Positions 1 through 9,017 are shown, counted from the stretch's first letter. The stretch is 48,278 nucleotides of DNA from Fidelibacterota bacterium (GCA_018674655.1 JABGZQ010000073.1:1-48278); one strand, 5' to 3'. Notes: generated from the letters alone by a model not told the origin. Translations and numbers: made by a program.

Positions 1-136
1 AACGGGTCTCACTCAAACCCTTAGCTGCTTGCGTCATTGTTATTGCCGCTGTCAGCGTTGTTTTACCATGGTCTACATGACCGATTGTCCCAATGTTTAA
101 ATGGGGTTTACTGCGTTCAAATTTTTGTTTTGACAT
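1..136 (-). CDS. tuf: Elongation factor Tu, N-terminal fragment (cut by window edge)
   Basis: The minus strand from 136 down to the left edge translates as the N-terminus of EF-Tu. It starts [20 protein letters not shown] and continues with the GTPase P-loop [12 protein letters not shown]-Tu is the GTPase that carries aminoacyl-tRNA to the ribosome in the cytoplasm. The start at 136 has a strong AGGAGG Shine-Dalgarno sequence at about 148-155. Only about 45 residues are visible; the rest lies left of the window. The gene follows four tRNA genes on the same strand, so it is probably expressed with them, as in the E. coli thrU-tyrU-glyT-thrT-tufB unit. Confidence 0.95.
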   Translation of the reverse strand, partial: MSKQKFERSKPHLNIGTIGHVDHGKTTLTAAITMTQAAKGLSETR

Positions 137-182
137 TTTTTTATTAATCCTCCTGAACTAATTTATTCCTTAATTGAAAGAG

Positions 183-254
<72 letters not shown>

Positions 255-260
255 ACTTCG

Positions 261-331
261 AGCGGGTGATGAGACTCGAACTCACGTCACCAGCTTGGAA
301 GGCTGGGGTTCTACCGTTGAACTACACCCGC
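261..331 (-). tRNA. tRNA-Gly (anticodon TCC)
   Basis: The acceptor stem GCGGGTG/CACCCGC, a D-arm with GTAGTTCAACGGTAGAAC and a T-arm with GAGTTCGAGTCTC are visible on the minus strand. The anticodon stem CCAGC/GCTGG encloses a loop with TCC, which reads GGA/GGG glycine codons. CCA is not encoded. Only 6 bp separate it from the next tRNA, so the cluster is one transcript. Confidence 0.95.
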
Positions 332-335
332 AGCG

Positions 336-418
336 TGGGGAGAGAAGGATTCGAACCTCCGTAGACATTCGTCGGCAGATTTACAGTCTGCTGCCTTTAA
401 CCACTCGGCCATCTCCCC
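336..418 (-). tRNA. tRNA-Tyr (anticodon GTA)
   Basis: This is a class II tRNA with a long variable arm, about 83 nt in total. The acceptor stem is GGGGAGA/TCTCCCC, the anticodon stem CAGAC/ATCTG-like encloses GTA, and the T-arm contains GGTTCGAATCC. The discriminator base is A, as usual for tRNA-Tyr. It lies 4 bp from tRNA-Gly on the same strand. Confidence 0.95.
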
Positions 419-477
419 TCTCATTGTCACTTTACCTTGCAAAGAGCTTCTTACTATTTTCCCATCGGCGCTAAATG

Positions 478-550
478 AGCCGGCGAAGGGATTCGAACCC
501 CCGACCTGCTGATTACAAATCAGCTGCTCTACCAACTGAGCTACACCGGC
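478..550 (-). tRNA. tRNA-Thr (anticodon TGT)
   Basis: On the minus strand the acceptor stem GCCGGTG pairs with CGCCGGC (one G-T wobble). The D-arm AGCTCAGTTGGTAGAGC, the anticodon stem CTGAT/ATCAG with loop TTTGTAA (anticodon TGT) and the T-arm GGGTTCGAATCCC are all canonical. It is the first gene of the tRNA-tuf unit. About 60 bp separate it from tRNA-Tyr. The 206-bp gap upstream (551-756) must hold the promoter, but I could not assign clear -35/-10 boxes there. Confidence 0.95.
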
Positions 551-756
551 AAGTCGGAGCTTAAACAAAAATAACTTTGCCTAAGCTTCCTGATTCGACC
601 CGCTGCTCGGATCGTTTTATCGTCAATTATCAATACGAATGGCATAGTTATTGTAAGCACTTTGCCGTTCGATAGCCGAGAAAAGCCTTGTAAATTAGAC
701 TATTATTTTATCAATAACAATTATTTTTGAATAAAATGTAATAAAGAAATTAAATG

Positions 757-2133
757 TTATATTCGAGAGAACTTGGGCCCGTCAATGGTATCCTTTACAA
801 TCCACCCTTTTTTCAATATTTCCTCTCTTAAAATATCGGCCTTTCCCCACTCTTTATTTTGACGCGTTATCTCTCGTTCATTTGCCAAATCGATTACCGA
901 TTGAGGTACGGAATCACTCGCGGGTAGAATACTGTAAATAGAATCAAAATATGTGATAAAGTTTAATCCCTGCGATGATTGCTCATCCGAAATAGTTTTT
1001 TTATCCAAAGCGCTATTAACGCTTCGAACCCATTCGAAAAATATGCCCAATGCTTTTGGTGAATCCAAATCGTCATCTAAAGCATTGTTAAATGCCTCAG
1101 CTTCGAGGGGTAAATCATTGTCCATATTATCATTTATTTCATTCAATCGAGCACGCAATTCTATTATTCTTTGAATTCCTTTTTTAGCCTCGTGTTGTTT
1201 TTCTATGGTAAAATTTACTTTTGTCCGATAGTGAGCACTGAGTAAAATATAGCGAATTTCCTCAGGCATCATCCCTTTTTCTATCAAATCAGAGACACAA
1301 TAATAATTCCCAATAGATTTACTCATCTTTCCACCATCAACTAATAAAAATTCTGAATGTAGCCAATAATTAACAAATGGAGTATCCTTAGCACAAACCG
1401 ATTGGGCAATTTCATTTTCATGATGGGGAAATTTATTATCCACCCCGCCACAATGAATGTCAAAATGATTTCCCAAATATTCTATACTCATCGCCGAACA
1501 TTCCATATGCCAGCCAGGTCGACCTTTCCCCCAAGGCGATTCCCAGCATACATCACCATCTTCATCTTTATATGCTTTCCATAAGGCAAAATCTTGCGGA
1601 TTATCTAAACTGTATTCATCTGATGATACCCGATCTGAATGTTGCATTTCTGACATTTTTATATTGGTCAGAGATCCGTAATCTTTAAACGATTTAATAG
1701 AAAAATATACAGAACCATCTTGAGCTAAGTAAGCATGGTTTTTCTCAATTAATTGTTGAATCATTTGAATCATTCCATCCACATGTTCTGTGGCCGCAGG
1801 ATACACATCCGCTGGTATTATTTTCAAGATTGACAAATCTTTCATAAATAGATTAGTATAGTACTCAGTTATATCTGAAAGAGACTTCCCCTCTGCCAAT
1901 GCTTTTTGAATTGTTTTATCATCCACATCGGTGATATTCATCACATGGTATACATCAAACCCTCGCGCGATCAAAACCCGTTTTAAAAAGTCCTCAAAAA
2001 GGAACGTGCGAAAATTCCCGATATGCGCTACATCATAAACGGTTGGACCACAAGTATATAAATTAATTTTTCCGTCAATTATCGGAATAAACTCTTCTTT
2101 TTTTCGTGAAAGTGAATTATATAATCGGAGCAC
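757..2133 (-). CDS. cysS: Cysteine--tRNA ligase
   Basis: A class I aminoacyl-tRNA synthetase of 458 residues that charges tRNA-Cys in the cytoplasm. The HIGH-type motif is HIGN at residues 37-40, just after C-G-P-T-V-Y-D. The KMSKS loop is at 269-273. Zinc ligands fit Cys28, Cys212 and the HHENE segment at 237-241. The length is normal for the family. Translation starts at a GTG at 2133; this matches the usual CysS N-terminus ([15 protein letters not shown]), so the non-ATG start is probably real. The start lies 17 nt inside the upstream nusG-like gene, with GGA before an A8 run acting as a poor Shine-Dalgarno. It is the last gene of the 13-gene run; no clear terminator hairpin follows. Confidence 0.97.
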   Translation of the reverse strand: MLRLYNSLSRKKEEFIPIIDGKINLYTCGPTVYDVAHIGNFRTFLFEDFLKRVLIARGFDVYHVMNITDVDDKTIQKALAEGKSLSDITEYYTNLFMKDLSILKIIPADVYPAATEHVDGMIQMIQQLIEKNHAYLAQDGSVYFSIKSFKDYGSLTNIKMSEMQHSDRVSSDEYSLDNPQDFALWKAYKDEDGDVCWESPWGKGRPGWHMECSAMSIEYLGNHFDIHCGGVDNKFPHHENEIAQSVCAKDTPFVNYWLHSEFLLVDGGKMSKSIGNYYCVSDLIEKGMMPEEIRYILLSAHYRTKVNFTIEKQHEAKKGIQRIIELRARLNEINDNMDNDLPLEAEAFNNALDDDLDSPKALGIFFEWVRSVNSALDKKTISDEQSSQGLNFITYFDSIYSILPASDSVPQSVIDLANEREITRQNKEWGKADILREEILKKGWIVKDTIDGPKFSRI

Positions 2134-2629
2134 TTTTTTTTCCGATCGATTTTAAATATTTAGTTTCAATATACACCGCAATGGCCTGCTGCAATGCATC
2201 AATTTTGATCACCAATTTTTCTTTACCTTTTATATTAGAAACAATGCCTTTCATTCCTTTCATTGGCCCTTCAATGACCTCAACTTTGTCACCTTTTATA
2301 AAATATTCTGTAGGTTCTAACTCATAACCACCCTCTAAAGCCAAACGGATGGATTTAACCACACTTTCTTGTACAACTGCAACTTCACCACCAAATTTTA
2401 TCACCGTACTTACACCATAGGTTTCTAATACAAAAATTGAATTTTTTAATGCCACTTTTGCAAATAAATATCCTGGAAATAATGGCAATTCCACCCATTT
2501 TAAACGATCGGACCATTTCCGCTTTTGGCGCACAAGTGGCAAATAGGCTTGAATGCCTTTTTTCTCTAGTTGATCAAGTGCCACTTTTTCTGCCCGTGGT
2601 TTTGACCGGACTGCAATCCACTGTTCCAT
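2117..2629 (-). CDS. NusG-family specialised transcription antiterminator (RfaH/UpxY/LoaP-like)
   Basis: A 170-residue protein with an N-terminal NGN domain (about 1-100, with the hallmark FPGYLF at 51-56 and W-I-A-V-R-S-K-P-R near the start). A C-terminal KOW domain follows (about 112-140, KGDKVEVIEGPMKGMKG). NGN-KOW proteins bind the RNA polymerase clamp and change pausing and termination. The K-P-R-A-E-K-V-A-L-D-Q-L-E and Q-A-Y-L-P-L start resembles specialised paralogs (RfaH, UpxY, LoaP) more than housekeeping NusG, which normally sits beside secE and rplK. Its ATG overlaps the ddl stop (TAATG) and its 3' end overlaps cysS by 17 nt. An A8 tract lies near its end. Whether it acts on its own long operon or on distant surface-glycan genes is unknown. 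Confidence 0.88.
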   Translation of the reverse strand: MEQWIAVRSKPRAEKVALDQLEKKGIQAYLPLVRQKRKWSDRLKWVELPLFPGYLFAKVALKNSIFVLETYGVSTVIKFGGEVAVVQESVVKSIRLALEGGYELEPTEYFIKGDKVEVIEGPMKGMKGIVSNIKGKEKLVIKIDALQQAIAVYIETKYLKSIGKKSAPII

Positions 2630-3528
2630 TAATTATTTATCGCCTCATTAATTATCTTTTGAATCAGCTCAGGAAAACTTAATCCAGCCGCAGTAGCCGA
2701 CTTTGGCACCAAACTTGTTTCCGTCATTCCCGGCAGTGTATTCACTTCTAAAAACCAGAATTTTTCATTTTCATCCAATCTAAAATCCACTCTAGAATAA
2801 TGCCGGCAACCCAATAGTTTATGAATGGTTACGGCTGTATTTTGAATAGATTTAACCAGCGATTTATCCAATTCCGCTGGGCAATAATAATTGGTCATCC
2901 CTTTGGTATATTTACATTCATAATCATATAAATCATGATTGGGAACAATTTCGACAATTGGGAATGGTACTTCACCAATGACTGCGACAGTAACTTCTCG
3001 TCCGGGAATATATTTTTCTATTAATACAGTTTTAGCATATTGCCGCGCAAAAGATACGGCAGGTTTTAATTCAGATTCATTTTTTACCACCGTTAACCCA
3101 ATTGTACTACCTTGATCATTTGGCTTTACAATTAAAGGATAATCTATATCATGATTTGTTGGTACAGAATCATTTGTATTCACAACCAACCAACTGGGCG
3201 TATCAATTCTTTTTCGATGGACCAACGCTTTGCTTACCTGCTTATCCATGCAAATGGCCGATGCTTCATTTCCAGATCCCGTATATTTTACACCCAAAGA
3301 TTGAAGAAATCCTGGAATAACGCCGTTTTCTCCATCTCCACCATGGAGGCCATTGAATACCATATCTACAGATAATAAATCAGTCACCAAATTCGACATA
3401 CCATTGATTGGATCCAACGCAATCACTTCGTGGCCTAATTCTTTACACGCCTTTATGACCGCTTTCCCTGAGGATATTGACACTTCTCTTTCAGCAGAAT
3501 TTCCCCCATATAAAACGGCTATTTTCAT
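2629..3528 (-). CDS. ddl: D-alanine--D-alanine ligase
   Basis: An ATP-grasp ligase of 299 residues that joins two D-Ala for peptidoglycan precursor synthesis in the cytoplasm. The N-terminus K-I-A-V-L-Y-G-G-N-S-A-E-R-E-V-S-I-S-S-G is the Ddl signature. F-N-G-L-H-G-G-D-G-E-N-G, K-P-N-D-Q-G-S-T-I-G, E-K-Y-I-P-G-R-E-V-T-V and the C-terminal F-L-E-V-N-T-L-P-G-M-T metal-binding segment follow in order. The length is normal for DdlB-type enzymes. Its start overlaps the gmhB-like stop in an ATGA arrangement and its stop overlaps the nusG-like start, which suggests translational coupling. Confidence 0.97.
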   Translation of the reverse strand: MKIAVLYGGNSAEREVSISSGKAVIKACKELGHEVIALDPINGMSNLVTDLLSVDMVFNGLHGGDGENGVIPGFLQSLGVKYTGSGNEASAICMDKQVSKALVHRKRIDTPSWLVVNTNDSVPTNHDIDYPLIVKPNDQGSTIGLTVVKNESELKPAVSFARQYAKTVLIEKYIPGREVTVAVIGEVPFPIVEIVPNHDLYDYECKYTKGMTNYYCPAELDKSLVKSIQNTAVTIHKLLGCRHYSRVDFRLDENEKFWFLEVNTLPGMTETSLVPKSATAAGLSFPELIQKIINEAINN

Positions 3529-4076
3529 GAGGATGGCTGCTCCAATAACAATTTTGCACCATCCAATAAATCTTCAGCAATAAAGGTGGGGCGAAGTGTT
3601 CCCAATTTTTCCGAAGTTTGCAACCCTTTTCCAGACAATAATAGCATCGTATCCATTCCCAAATTTACACCAGCTTGAATATCAGATAAAGCATCCCCTA
3701 TCATCAAACATTTGCTGGTTTCGATATTATGATCTTGACTTGCTTCCAAAAACATTCCACTACCGGGCTTTCGGTTATTTGACGCTTTATCCGGATGATC
3801 GGGGCAATAATAAATTCCCAATAAATCCAATTTGTTTTTATGGAACGAATTCAAAATATAGTCGTGAATTTCGCTCAATTTATCCACATCAACTATGCCC
3901 CGACTAATGCCAGATTGATTGGTGATAATGCAAAAACGATGGCCATTATCACTTAATAATTGGAGCCCTTCAAACGCAAATTCATAAAAATCAAATTGAG
4001 AGAGATCATTAATATATCCTGGGTCAGGGTTTAGTGTGCCATCACGATCAAGAAATATTGTATCGTATTTTTTCAT
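3525..4076 (-). CDS. gmhB: D-glycero-D-manno-heptose bisphosphate phosphatase-like HAD hydrolase (GmhB-like)
   Basis: A 183-residue HAD-superfamily phosphatase. HAD motif I is F-L-D-R-D-G-T (Asp10, Asp12), motif II is I-T-N-Q-S-G (52-56), then R-K-P-G-S-G-M (102-108) and motif IV M-I-G-D-A-L-S-D (Asp128, Asp132). This order is typical of GmhB and HisB-N, which remove a phosphate from heptose bisphosphate or histidinol phosphate. There are no histidine genes nearby, while glycan and envelope genes are, so GmhB is more likely. The zinc loop begins C-P-D-H-P (Cys91, His94), but the loop that should carry the second C-x-C pair is short and has no cysteine. Starts and stops overlap both neighbours by ATGA. 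Confidence 0.85.
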   Translation of the reverse strand: MKKYDTIFLDRDGTLNPDPGYINDLSQFDFYEFAFEGLQLLSDNGHRFCIITNQSGISRGIVDVDKLSEIHDYILNSFHKNKLDLLGIYYCPDHPDKASNNRKPGSGMFLEASQDHNIETSKCLMIGDALSDIQAGVNLGMDTMLLLSGKGLQTSEKLGTLRPTFIAEDLLDGAKLLLEQPSS

Positions 4077-5056
4077 TCGACTATATGCTGGTTAGAAATA
4101 TCTCTAATATGAACTGAACTCTTTAAGAAATATACAAATCCAATAATGATTAATGGAATAAACCCAACTGCATGTAAAAGAATTGCAAATGCTTGGGATT
4201 CCGCTGAACCAACGAAAAATAGTGCCGTTAATACATATACCGCTGCTGCGTGATATGTGCCTACTGCACCAGGTGCGGCTGGAATCGCCACAGCCAAAGA
4301 AGTTGAAATCAGTACCACACCCACTTCAATCCAAGATAAACTAATCCCTGAGGCCAAAATAACGGTATAAGTAATTGAATAATACACAACCCATAAAAAT
4401 ATGGTATGAATTACAATCTGCCCTACATGTTTAGTGGCACGAATGGAGGTCAATCCATCCAACAAACTATTCATAATGGTCAATAATCGATGGGCAAATG
4501 GTTTTTCGAAAATTGCCCATTTTTCTATACGATCCATTAAATGAGAACGGGTGCTTCCCAAAACTATAATGAACCCGAACCCAAGCAATGTCATGACAAC
4601 CACACCTATCATAATAGTACGGCCTCCCGAATCAAATGGGAAGAACCATCCGAATAGGATAATGGTAACTACCAAACCGAGTAAATCTAAAATTCTTTCA
4701 AGTATTATCGTCCCAAAAGCTGCAGAAGTTTCCACCCGATTATCTTCGGAAATTGTATAGGCTCGCAACAATTCACCTAATCGAAAAGGTAATATTGCAT
4801 TACCAAAATATCCCACCATGGTGGCACCAAAAAGCGGATGAAAACGAATGTTTTCAATCGGTTCCAATAACATTTGCCACCTTTCAGCTCTAATTGCAAC
4901 TGAAAATACCAAAAGTAGTGTGGCTAAGGACATCCAATAAATATTAACCGATTTTAAATGAAACCATAATTCATCAAAATTTACCTGTCCAAATGCGTAA
5001 TAAAGCCCTAATGCGCTTATCACCAGACTCAATATAAATTTTAACCACTTATTCAC
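4073..5056 (-). CDS. Lysylphosphatidylglycerol synthase TM-region / YbhN-AglD family membrane protein
   Basis: An integral membrane protein of about 327 residues with 7-8 hydrophobic segments. The pattern F-R-L-G-E-L-L-R-A-Y (after G-N-A-I-L-P) and E-R-I-L-D-L-L-G is the hallmark of the LPG_synthase_TM family (PF03706). The family covers the flippase half of MprF and stand-alone proteins tied to lipid or polyprenyl-linked glycan handling. No aminoacyl-transferase domain is present, so the substrate is unknown. I chose the GTG at 5056 (MNKWLKFIL) over a TTG at 5065, as it gives a normal membrane start and only an 8-nt overlap with the lolA-like gene. The gene ends in an ATGA overlap with gmhB. 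Confidence 0.82.
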   Translation of the reverse strand: MNKWLKFILSLVISALGLYYAFGQVNFDELWFHLKSVNIYWMSLATLLLVFSVAIRAERWQMLLEPIENIRFHPLFGATMVGYFGNAILPFRLGELLRAYTISEDNRVETSAAFGTIILERILDLLGLVVTIILFGWFFPFDSGGRTIMIGVVVMTLLGFGFIIVLGSTRSHLMDRIEKWAIFEKPFAHRLLTIMNSLLDGLTSIRATKHVGQIVIHTIFLWVVYYSITYTVILASGISLSWIEVGVVLISTSLAVAIPAAPGAVGTYHAAAVYVLTALFFVGSAESQAFAILLHAVGFIPLIIIGFVYFLKSSVHIRDISNQHIVE

Positions 5057-5627
5057 GGAGATCAATCACCTCAGCTTCAGACGGATCGAATGCAGGGAAT
5101 AGTGACAGTTTGCCATGAGAAAAAGTAAGCACTTTCATTGTCACATATTGATTGGGACCATATTTTATCTTCAATTCTATTGGCTGTCCATTTTTTTTGA
5201 TTATTATTTTTCCTTCATATCCCATAGTTGGAATGTCTAAGTACATAGAAACTTGGTGCGCTTTTTCAATTGGTTTACTTAATGCAATGGAATCAAACCG
5301 CCCTGTCAGTAAATTAAAAATACTGAAATCATCTTTGATAGTTTGGTCAATAATGAGTTGATTTGATTTTTTATTCCAAGTTCGAATTGTATCTCCAGTT
5401 ACGACCACGGTTTCAGACGTGGTATCCAGAAGATAATGATCCTTTTTTACTATTTCAATTGTGCCCTGTTCAACCGAATTGATGTCAAATTGTTTCTGCT
5501 CAATTTCCACCGTAATCGACACACCTTTTGGGTCATTCATGGCTGAAATGAATTTTTCTTTCCATGGGTTAGGTTGGGACCATATTCCTGCTGTAAACAG
5601 GATAATATAAATCAATGGGTTGTGCAT
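5049..5627 (-). CDS. lolA: LolA-like outer-membrane lipoprotein carrier
   Basis: A 192-residue secreted protein with a short signal peptide (MHNPLIYIILFTAGIWSQ). The mature part matches the LolA-like layout: W-K-E-K-F near the N-terminus, a long antiparallel sheet, then D-T-I-R-T-W-N-K-K-S-N-Q at mid-length, where LolA has its conserved W-x-Y-x-P-x-x-x-Q region. LolA shuttles lipoproteins through the periplasm from LolCDE to the outer membrane. The location directly downstream of ftsK (7 bp) repeats the ftsK-lolA order of E. coli and supports the call. Sequence similarity is modest, so a LolA-fold protein of another role cannot be excluded. Confidence 0.8.
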   Translation of the reverse strand: MHNPLIYIILFTAGIWSQPNPWKEKFISAMNDPKGVSITVEIEQKQFDINSVEQGTIEIVKKDHYLLDTTSETVVVTGDTIRTWNKKSNQLIIDQTIKDDFSIFNLLTGRFDSIALSKPIEKAHQVSMYLDIPTMGYEGKIIIKKNGQPIELKIKYGPNQYVTMKVLTFSHGKLSLFPAFDPSEAEVIDLRE

Positions 5628-5634
5628 TATTTAA

Positions 5635-8031
5635 TTAGTCGAGTGAATCAAGATAGGAATCATCTACCAATACTTCGCGGGCTTTACTGCCCGTAAAAGA
5701 ACCCACAATACCCGCCTGTTCCATTTCGTCAATGAGCCGTGCTGCTCGAGAATATCCCACCTTTAGTCGACGCTGAATAAGAGAAATAGATCCCTGCTGA
5801 TGCATGACGACCAATCGAACTGCTTCGTCAAATAATTCATCAAATCCACCTTCAGTGTCGCCAACCAATCCAGCAGCACCCATTGTTTCTCGAGGACTAG
5901 ACAAAACAAGTTCCTCTGGTTTTGGTTGCCCCGTTACATGGTTCATGAGCGCTTCAACTTCCTCTAAACTCAAAAAAGCATTATGTAGACGTGTGGGTTC
6001 AGATGAACCACTTCCTAAATACAATAAATCTCCACGACCAATGAGCTTTTCCGCGCCGGGGCCATCAATAATGGTTCGTGAATCAATTTTTGTGGCGACC
6101 TGGAATGCAATACGAGATGGAAAATTGGCCTTAATAATACCTGTAATAACATCTACAGATGGCCGTTGAGTTGCCACCACAAGGTGAATCCCTACAGCTC
6201 TAGCCAGCTGAGCCAGCCGCGCAATGGGTGCCTCTACCTCTTTGGCATTAAGCATCATCAAATCGGCCAATTCGTCTATGAGGACTACAATGAATGGCAT
6301 TATATCCTCACCTTTATCACGCATTTTTTTATTATACTCATCGATATTTCGAACCACATTGTCTGCCAACACATCATAACGACGACCCATCTCTTTTTCA
6401 ACGGCTCGAAGCGCCAATGTGGCATTATCTGGTGTTGTAACGATCGGCTCTCCGATATCTTCTATTTTAAGCAAGTGATAATCTGCTAATTCACGATATA
6501 AGGTCATTTCTACTTTTTTAGGATCAATGATAACAAATTTCACTTCATCGGGTGTTGCTTGATACAGTAGACTCGCCAAGATCGTATTCATACAAACAGA
6601 TTTACCAGAGCCGGTGGTACCCGCAATGAGCAAATGGGGCATTTTTGCTAAATCAAGTGTCGCAATTTCACCAGTAGTTGTTTTTCCAACAGCAATGGTT
6701 AACATTGATTCTGCGCCCGTAAATTTTTCCGAGTTGATTACGGATTTGAAATAAACCATATCCGGGTTGCGGTTTGGAATCTCTATTCCAACAGATGATT
6801 TCCCTGGTATGGGGGCAATAACACGAACACGGCTCGCTTCCATTACTCTCGCTAAATCATCAGATAATGCCACAAATTTATTAACACGAACGCCTTCTGC
6901 CGGTTCCACTTCAAAAAGCGTAATGACCGGCCCCGGGCTAACATTTACAACTTTACCAACAACACCAAATGTTTCCAATGACTGTTGAAGAAAATTTGCC
7001 CGCTCTACCAATTCATCACGACTCATACCACCTTGAATATTAACCGGACTGGTTAATATTTCTGCAGAAGGAAGTTGGTAGGCTTTCTTGGGTGATTTCC
7101 GCTCTTGAACCGAATCTATGTCCACCTCAGATTCTTCAACTATTTCTCCAACTTCTAGATTCTCCGCATTCTCAACATCAGGAGATTCAGTCGTATTCTC
7201 TGCCACTGCCTCCTCAGTGGTTTCATCTTCAACCGAATGGACTTCATCAGCAGGTTTATCTGGTTCAATCGGAATTTCTTCAAAGTTTTCAGGTGAATCT
7301 TCTTCTGTTGGACTAGTTTCATCAACAATTTCAGGGATATCTAATACCTCTTTTTCTTCTGAAACTGGGTCATCAGGCCCATTTAAATCTTCGTCACGCT
7401 GACGCTGTTTATCAATCTTTGAAATAAGACTTTGTGTATGACGCCGTTTTTCATCTTCTATTGATGCTTGTTCCGTCACATGGATTTGATCATTTTTCTT
7501 CTTTTGAATCCGGTCCCAATATGTTTTGATAGTTTCATAATAACTAAATCCAAAATAACCACGGGCAAGAACGAGCCAAAGCGACACCAGAACAATTACA
7601 ATTCCGATACCACCAACAAAATCATAAATAAATAATGAAATAAGTCCGCCAATTAACCCACTAAATCGAAAGGCAGTATCATCAAATCCATACCGGAATA
7701 TTTGTGCCGCGCCCATGGTAACCGACAACAATACAACCACACCCAATAAATAGCCAGAAAGACGGTTAATCGCCTCAAATTCTTTATGGGTGAAAAACCA
7801 TATCCCCCATGAAATTGCCAATAAGGGAAAAATAAATGAACTGTATCCAAAAGTCAGTTTGATAAAAAAATAAGCAATCCAAACACCCAATATTCCCATG
7901 GGGTTTTCCACCCGCACATTGGGAGAGATACCTGGGTCTTCGTTGGGGCTATAACCAAGGAGACTAATAAAGACAAGAAGCGAAACGGCTACGGAAAGTA
8001 TACCTAGTATTTCTAATCGTCTTTCTTTCAT
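5635..8031 (-). CDS. ftsK: DNA translocase FtsK/SpoIIIE
   Basis: A 798-residue DNA pump acting at the division septum. Four to five N-terminal membrane segments (about 10-160) are followed by a charged, strongly acidic linker (about 175-320, rich in Glu/Asp/Pro). The alpha/beta motor domain has Walker A GTTGSGKS at 471-478 and Walker B V-V-L-I-D-E-L-A-D-L near 580. The gamma winged-helix domain is at the C-terminus (Q-G-S-I-S-L-I-Q-R-R-L-K-V-G-Y-S-R-A-A-R), which reads KOPS-like polar sequences. The length is usual for FtsK with a short linker. The ATG at 8031 overlaps the epimerase stop by ATGA. Confidence 0.97.
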   Translation of the reverse strand: MKERRLEILGILSVAVSLLVFISLLGYSPNEDPGISPNVRVENPMGILGVWIAYFFIKLTFGYSSFIFPLLAISWGIWFFTHKEFEAINRLSGYLLGVVVLLSVTMGAAQIFRYGFDDTAFRFSGLIGGLISLFIYDFVGGIGIVIVLVSLWLVLARGYFGFSYYETIKTYWDRIQKKKNDQIHVTEQASIEDEKRRHTQSLISKIDKQRQRDEDLNGPDDPVSEEKEVLDIPEIVDETSPTEEDSPENFEEIPIEPDKPADEVHSVEDETTEEAVAENTTESPDVENAENLEVGEIVEESEVDIDSVQERKSPKKAYQLPSAEILTSPVNIQGGMSRDELVERANFLQQSLETFGVVGKVVNVSPGPVITLFEVEPAEGVRVNKFVALSDDLARVMEASRVRVIAPIPGKSSVGIEIPNRNPDMVYFKSVINSEKFTGAESMLTIAVGKTTTGEIATLDLAKMPHLLIAGTTGSGKSVCMNTILASLLYQATPDEVKFVIIDPKKVEMTLYRELADYHLLKIEDIGEPIVTTPDNATLALRAVEKEMGRRYDVLADNVVRNIDEYNKKMRDKGEDIMPFIVVLIDELADLMMLNAKEVEAPIARLAQLARAVGIHLVVATQRPSVDVITGIIKANFPSRIAFQVATKIDSRTIIDGPGAEKLIGRGDLLYLGSGSSEPTRLHNAFLSLEEVEALMNHVTGQPKPEELVLSSPRETMGAAGLVGDTEGGFDELFDEAVRLVVMHQQGSISLIQRRLKVGYSRAARLIDEMEQAGIVGSFTGSKAREVLVDDSYLDSLD

Positions 8032-9017
8032 GAATACAGTTCTCCATGTGATATTATCATTTTCTCAAACCAATCAATAAATTTTCTGATGCCATCGTCG
8101 ATACTGACTTTTGGAATATAGTCTAATCTGGACTGAGCGCGTGATACGTCCGCATATGTTTGCACTACATCACCTTCTGGAAGCGGTTGGCGATCTAATA
8201 TTGGCTCCCGTCCGGATTGTTCGCCAATGACATGGACTAATTCATCCAACTTTACCGGTTCAGAATTCCCCAGATTATAAATTGCATACGTGTCAACCTT
8301 GTTCATACTAGCCAATATACCATTAATTATGTCGTCAATAAACGTATAATCACGAGCGGTAGATCCATCACCAAAAAATGGAATAGGTTTATTGTTTTTC
8401 ATTAATCGTGTGAATTTATGAATAGCCATTTCAGGACGCTGTCTCGGCCCATACACAGTGAAAAATCGCAATCCTGTGGTGGGGATTCCACTCAAGTGGT
8501 GATATGTATAACACATGATTTCACCCATCTTTTTGGTCGCACCATAGGGTGAAATTTGATAATCTACTATATCATCCTCGGAAAATGGTGCTTTTTTATT
8601 ATTTCCGTATACGGAGGAGGAGGAAGCAAATAGAAATTTCTGAACATCGAAATCGTTCATTACCTCAAGTAAGTTTTGAGTGCCATTTATATTTACATCT
8701 GTATATAGTTTTGGGTCTTTAAGGGATGGTCGAACCCCTGCCATGGCTGCCAAATGAATCACAACTTCAATATCATTTTCTTTAAAAATTTTGTTTATTT
8801 GATCCGGATCTCTAATATCACCTTTCACAAAAGAATATCGATCAAAGTCATAATGAGTAGAGCGGTTTAAGTCTTTAATACGCGGATTATAGAAATCATT
8901 TAAATTATCTAAACAAACGACGCTATTTCCATCATTCAATAAGCGATCAACTAATTGGGAACCAATGAATCCAGATCCTCCAGTTACCAGTACAGTTTTT
9001 TTTGAAATATCACTCAT
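8028..9017 (-). CDS. NAD-dependent epimerase (UDP-glucuronate 4-epimerase-like)
   Basis: An extended short-chain dehydrogenase of 329 residues. It has the Rossmann glycine motif V-T-G-G-S-G-F-I-G-S, D-I-R-D near residue 68, the Ser triad region F-A-S-S-S-S-V-Y-G and the catalytic Y-G-A-T-K (YxxxK). D-N-L-N-D-F-Y-N-P-R-I-K near 37-48 and R-F-F-T-V-Y-G-P-R-Q-R-P-E-M-A are characteristic of UDP-glucuronate 4-epimerases (CapI/WbnF type), which make UDP-galacturonate for surface polysaccharides. UDP-glucose 4-epimerase or a dehydratase are alternatives. It lies between gcvT (11 bp) and ftsK (ATGA overlap) and fits the glycan theme of gmhB and rmlD elsewhere in the window. Confidence 0.88.
   Translation of the reverse strand: MSDISKKTVLVTGGSGFIGSQLVDRLLNDGNSVVCLDNLNDFYNPRIKDLNRSTHYDFDRYSFVKGDIRDPDQINKIFKENDIEVVIHLAAMAGVRPSLKDPKLYTDVNINGTQNLLEVMNDFDVQKFLFASSSSVYGNNKKAPFSEDDIVDYQISPYGATKKMGEIMCYTYHHLSGIPTTGLRFFTVYGPRQRPEMAIHKFTRLMKNNKPIPFFGDGSTARDYTFIDDIINGILASMNKVDTYAIYNLGNSEPVKLDELVHVIGEQSGREPILDRQPLPEGDVVQTYADVSRAQSRLDYIPKVSIDDGIRKFIDWFEKMIISHGELYS

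Noticed and set aside
311-568. Open frame of 85 codons on the minus strand
   Set aside because: It is a translation of the tRNA-Gly, tRNA-Tyr and tRNA-Thr genes and not a protein gene.
551-756. Promoter for the tRNA-tuf operon
   Set aside because: The region is AT-rich and offers several poor matches; none stands out.
7092-7402. Plus-strand frames rich in Ser/Gln/Leu opposite ftsK
   Set aside because: They are antisense shadows of the acidic linker of FtsK and have no Shine-Dalgarno or neighbours.
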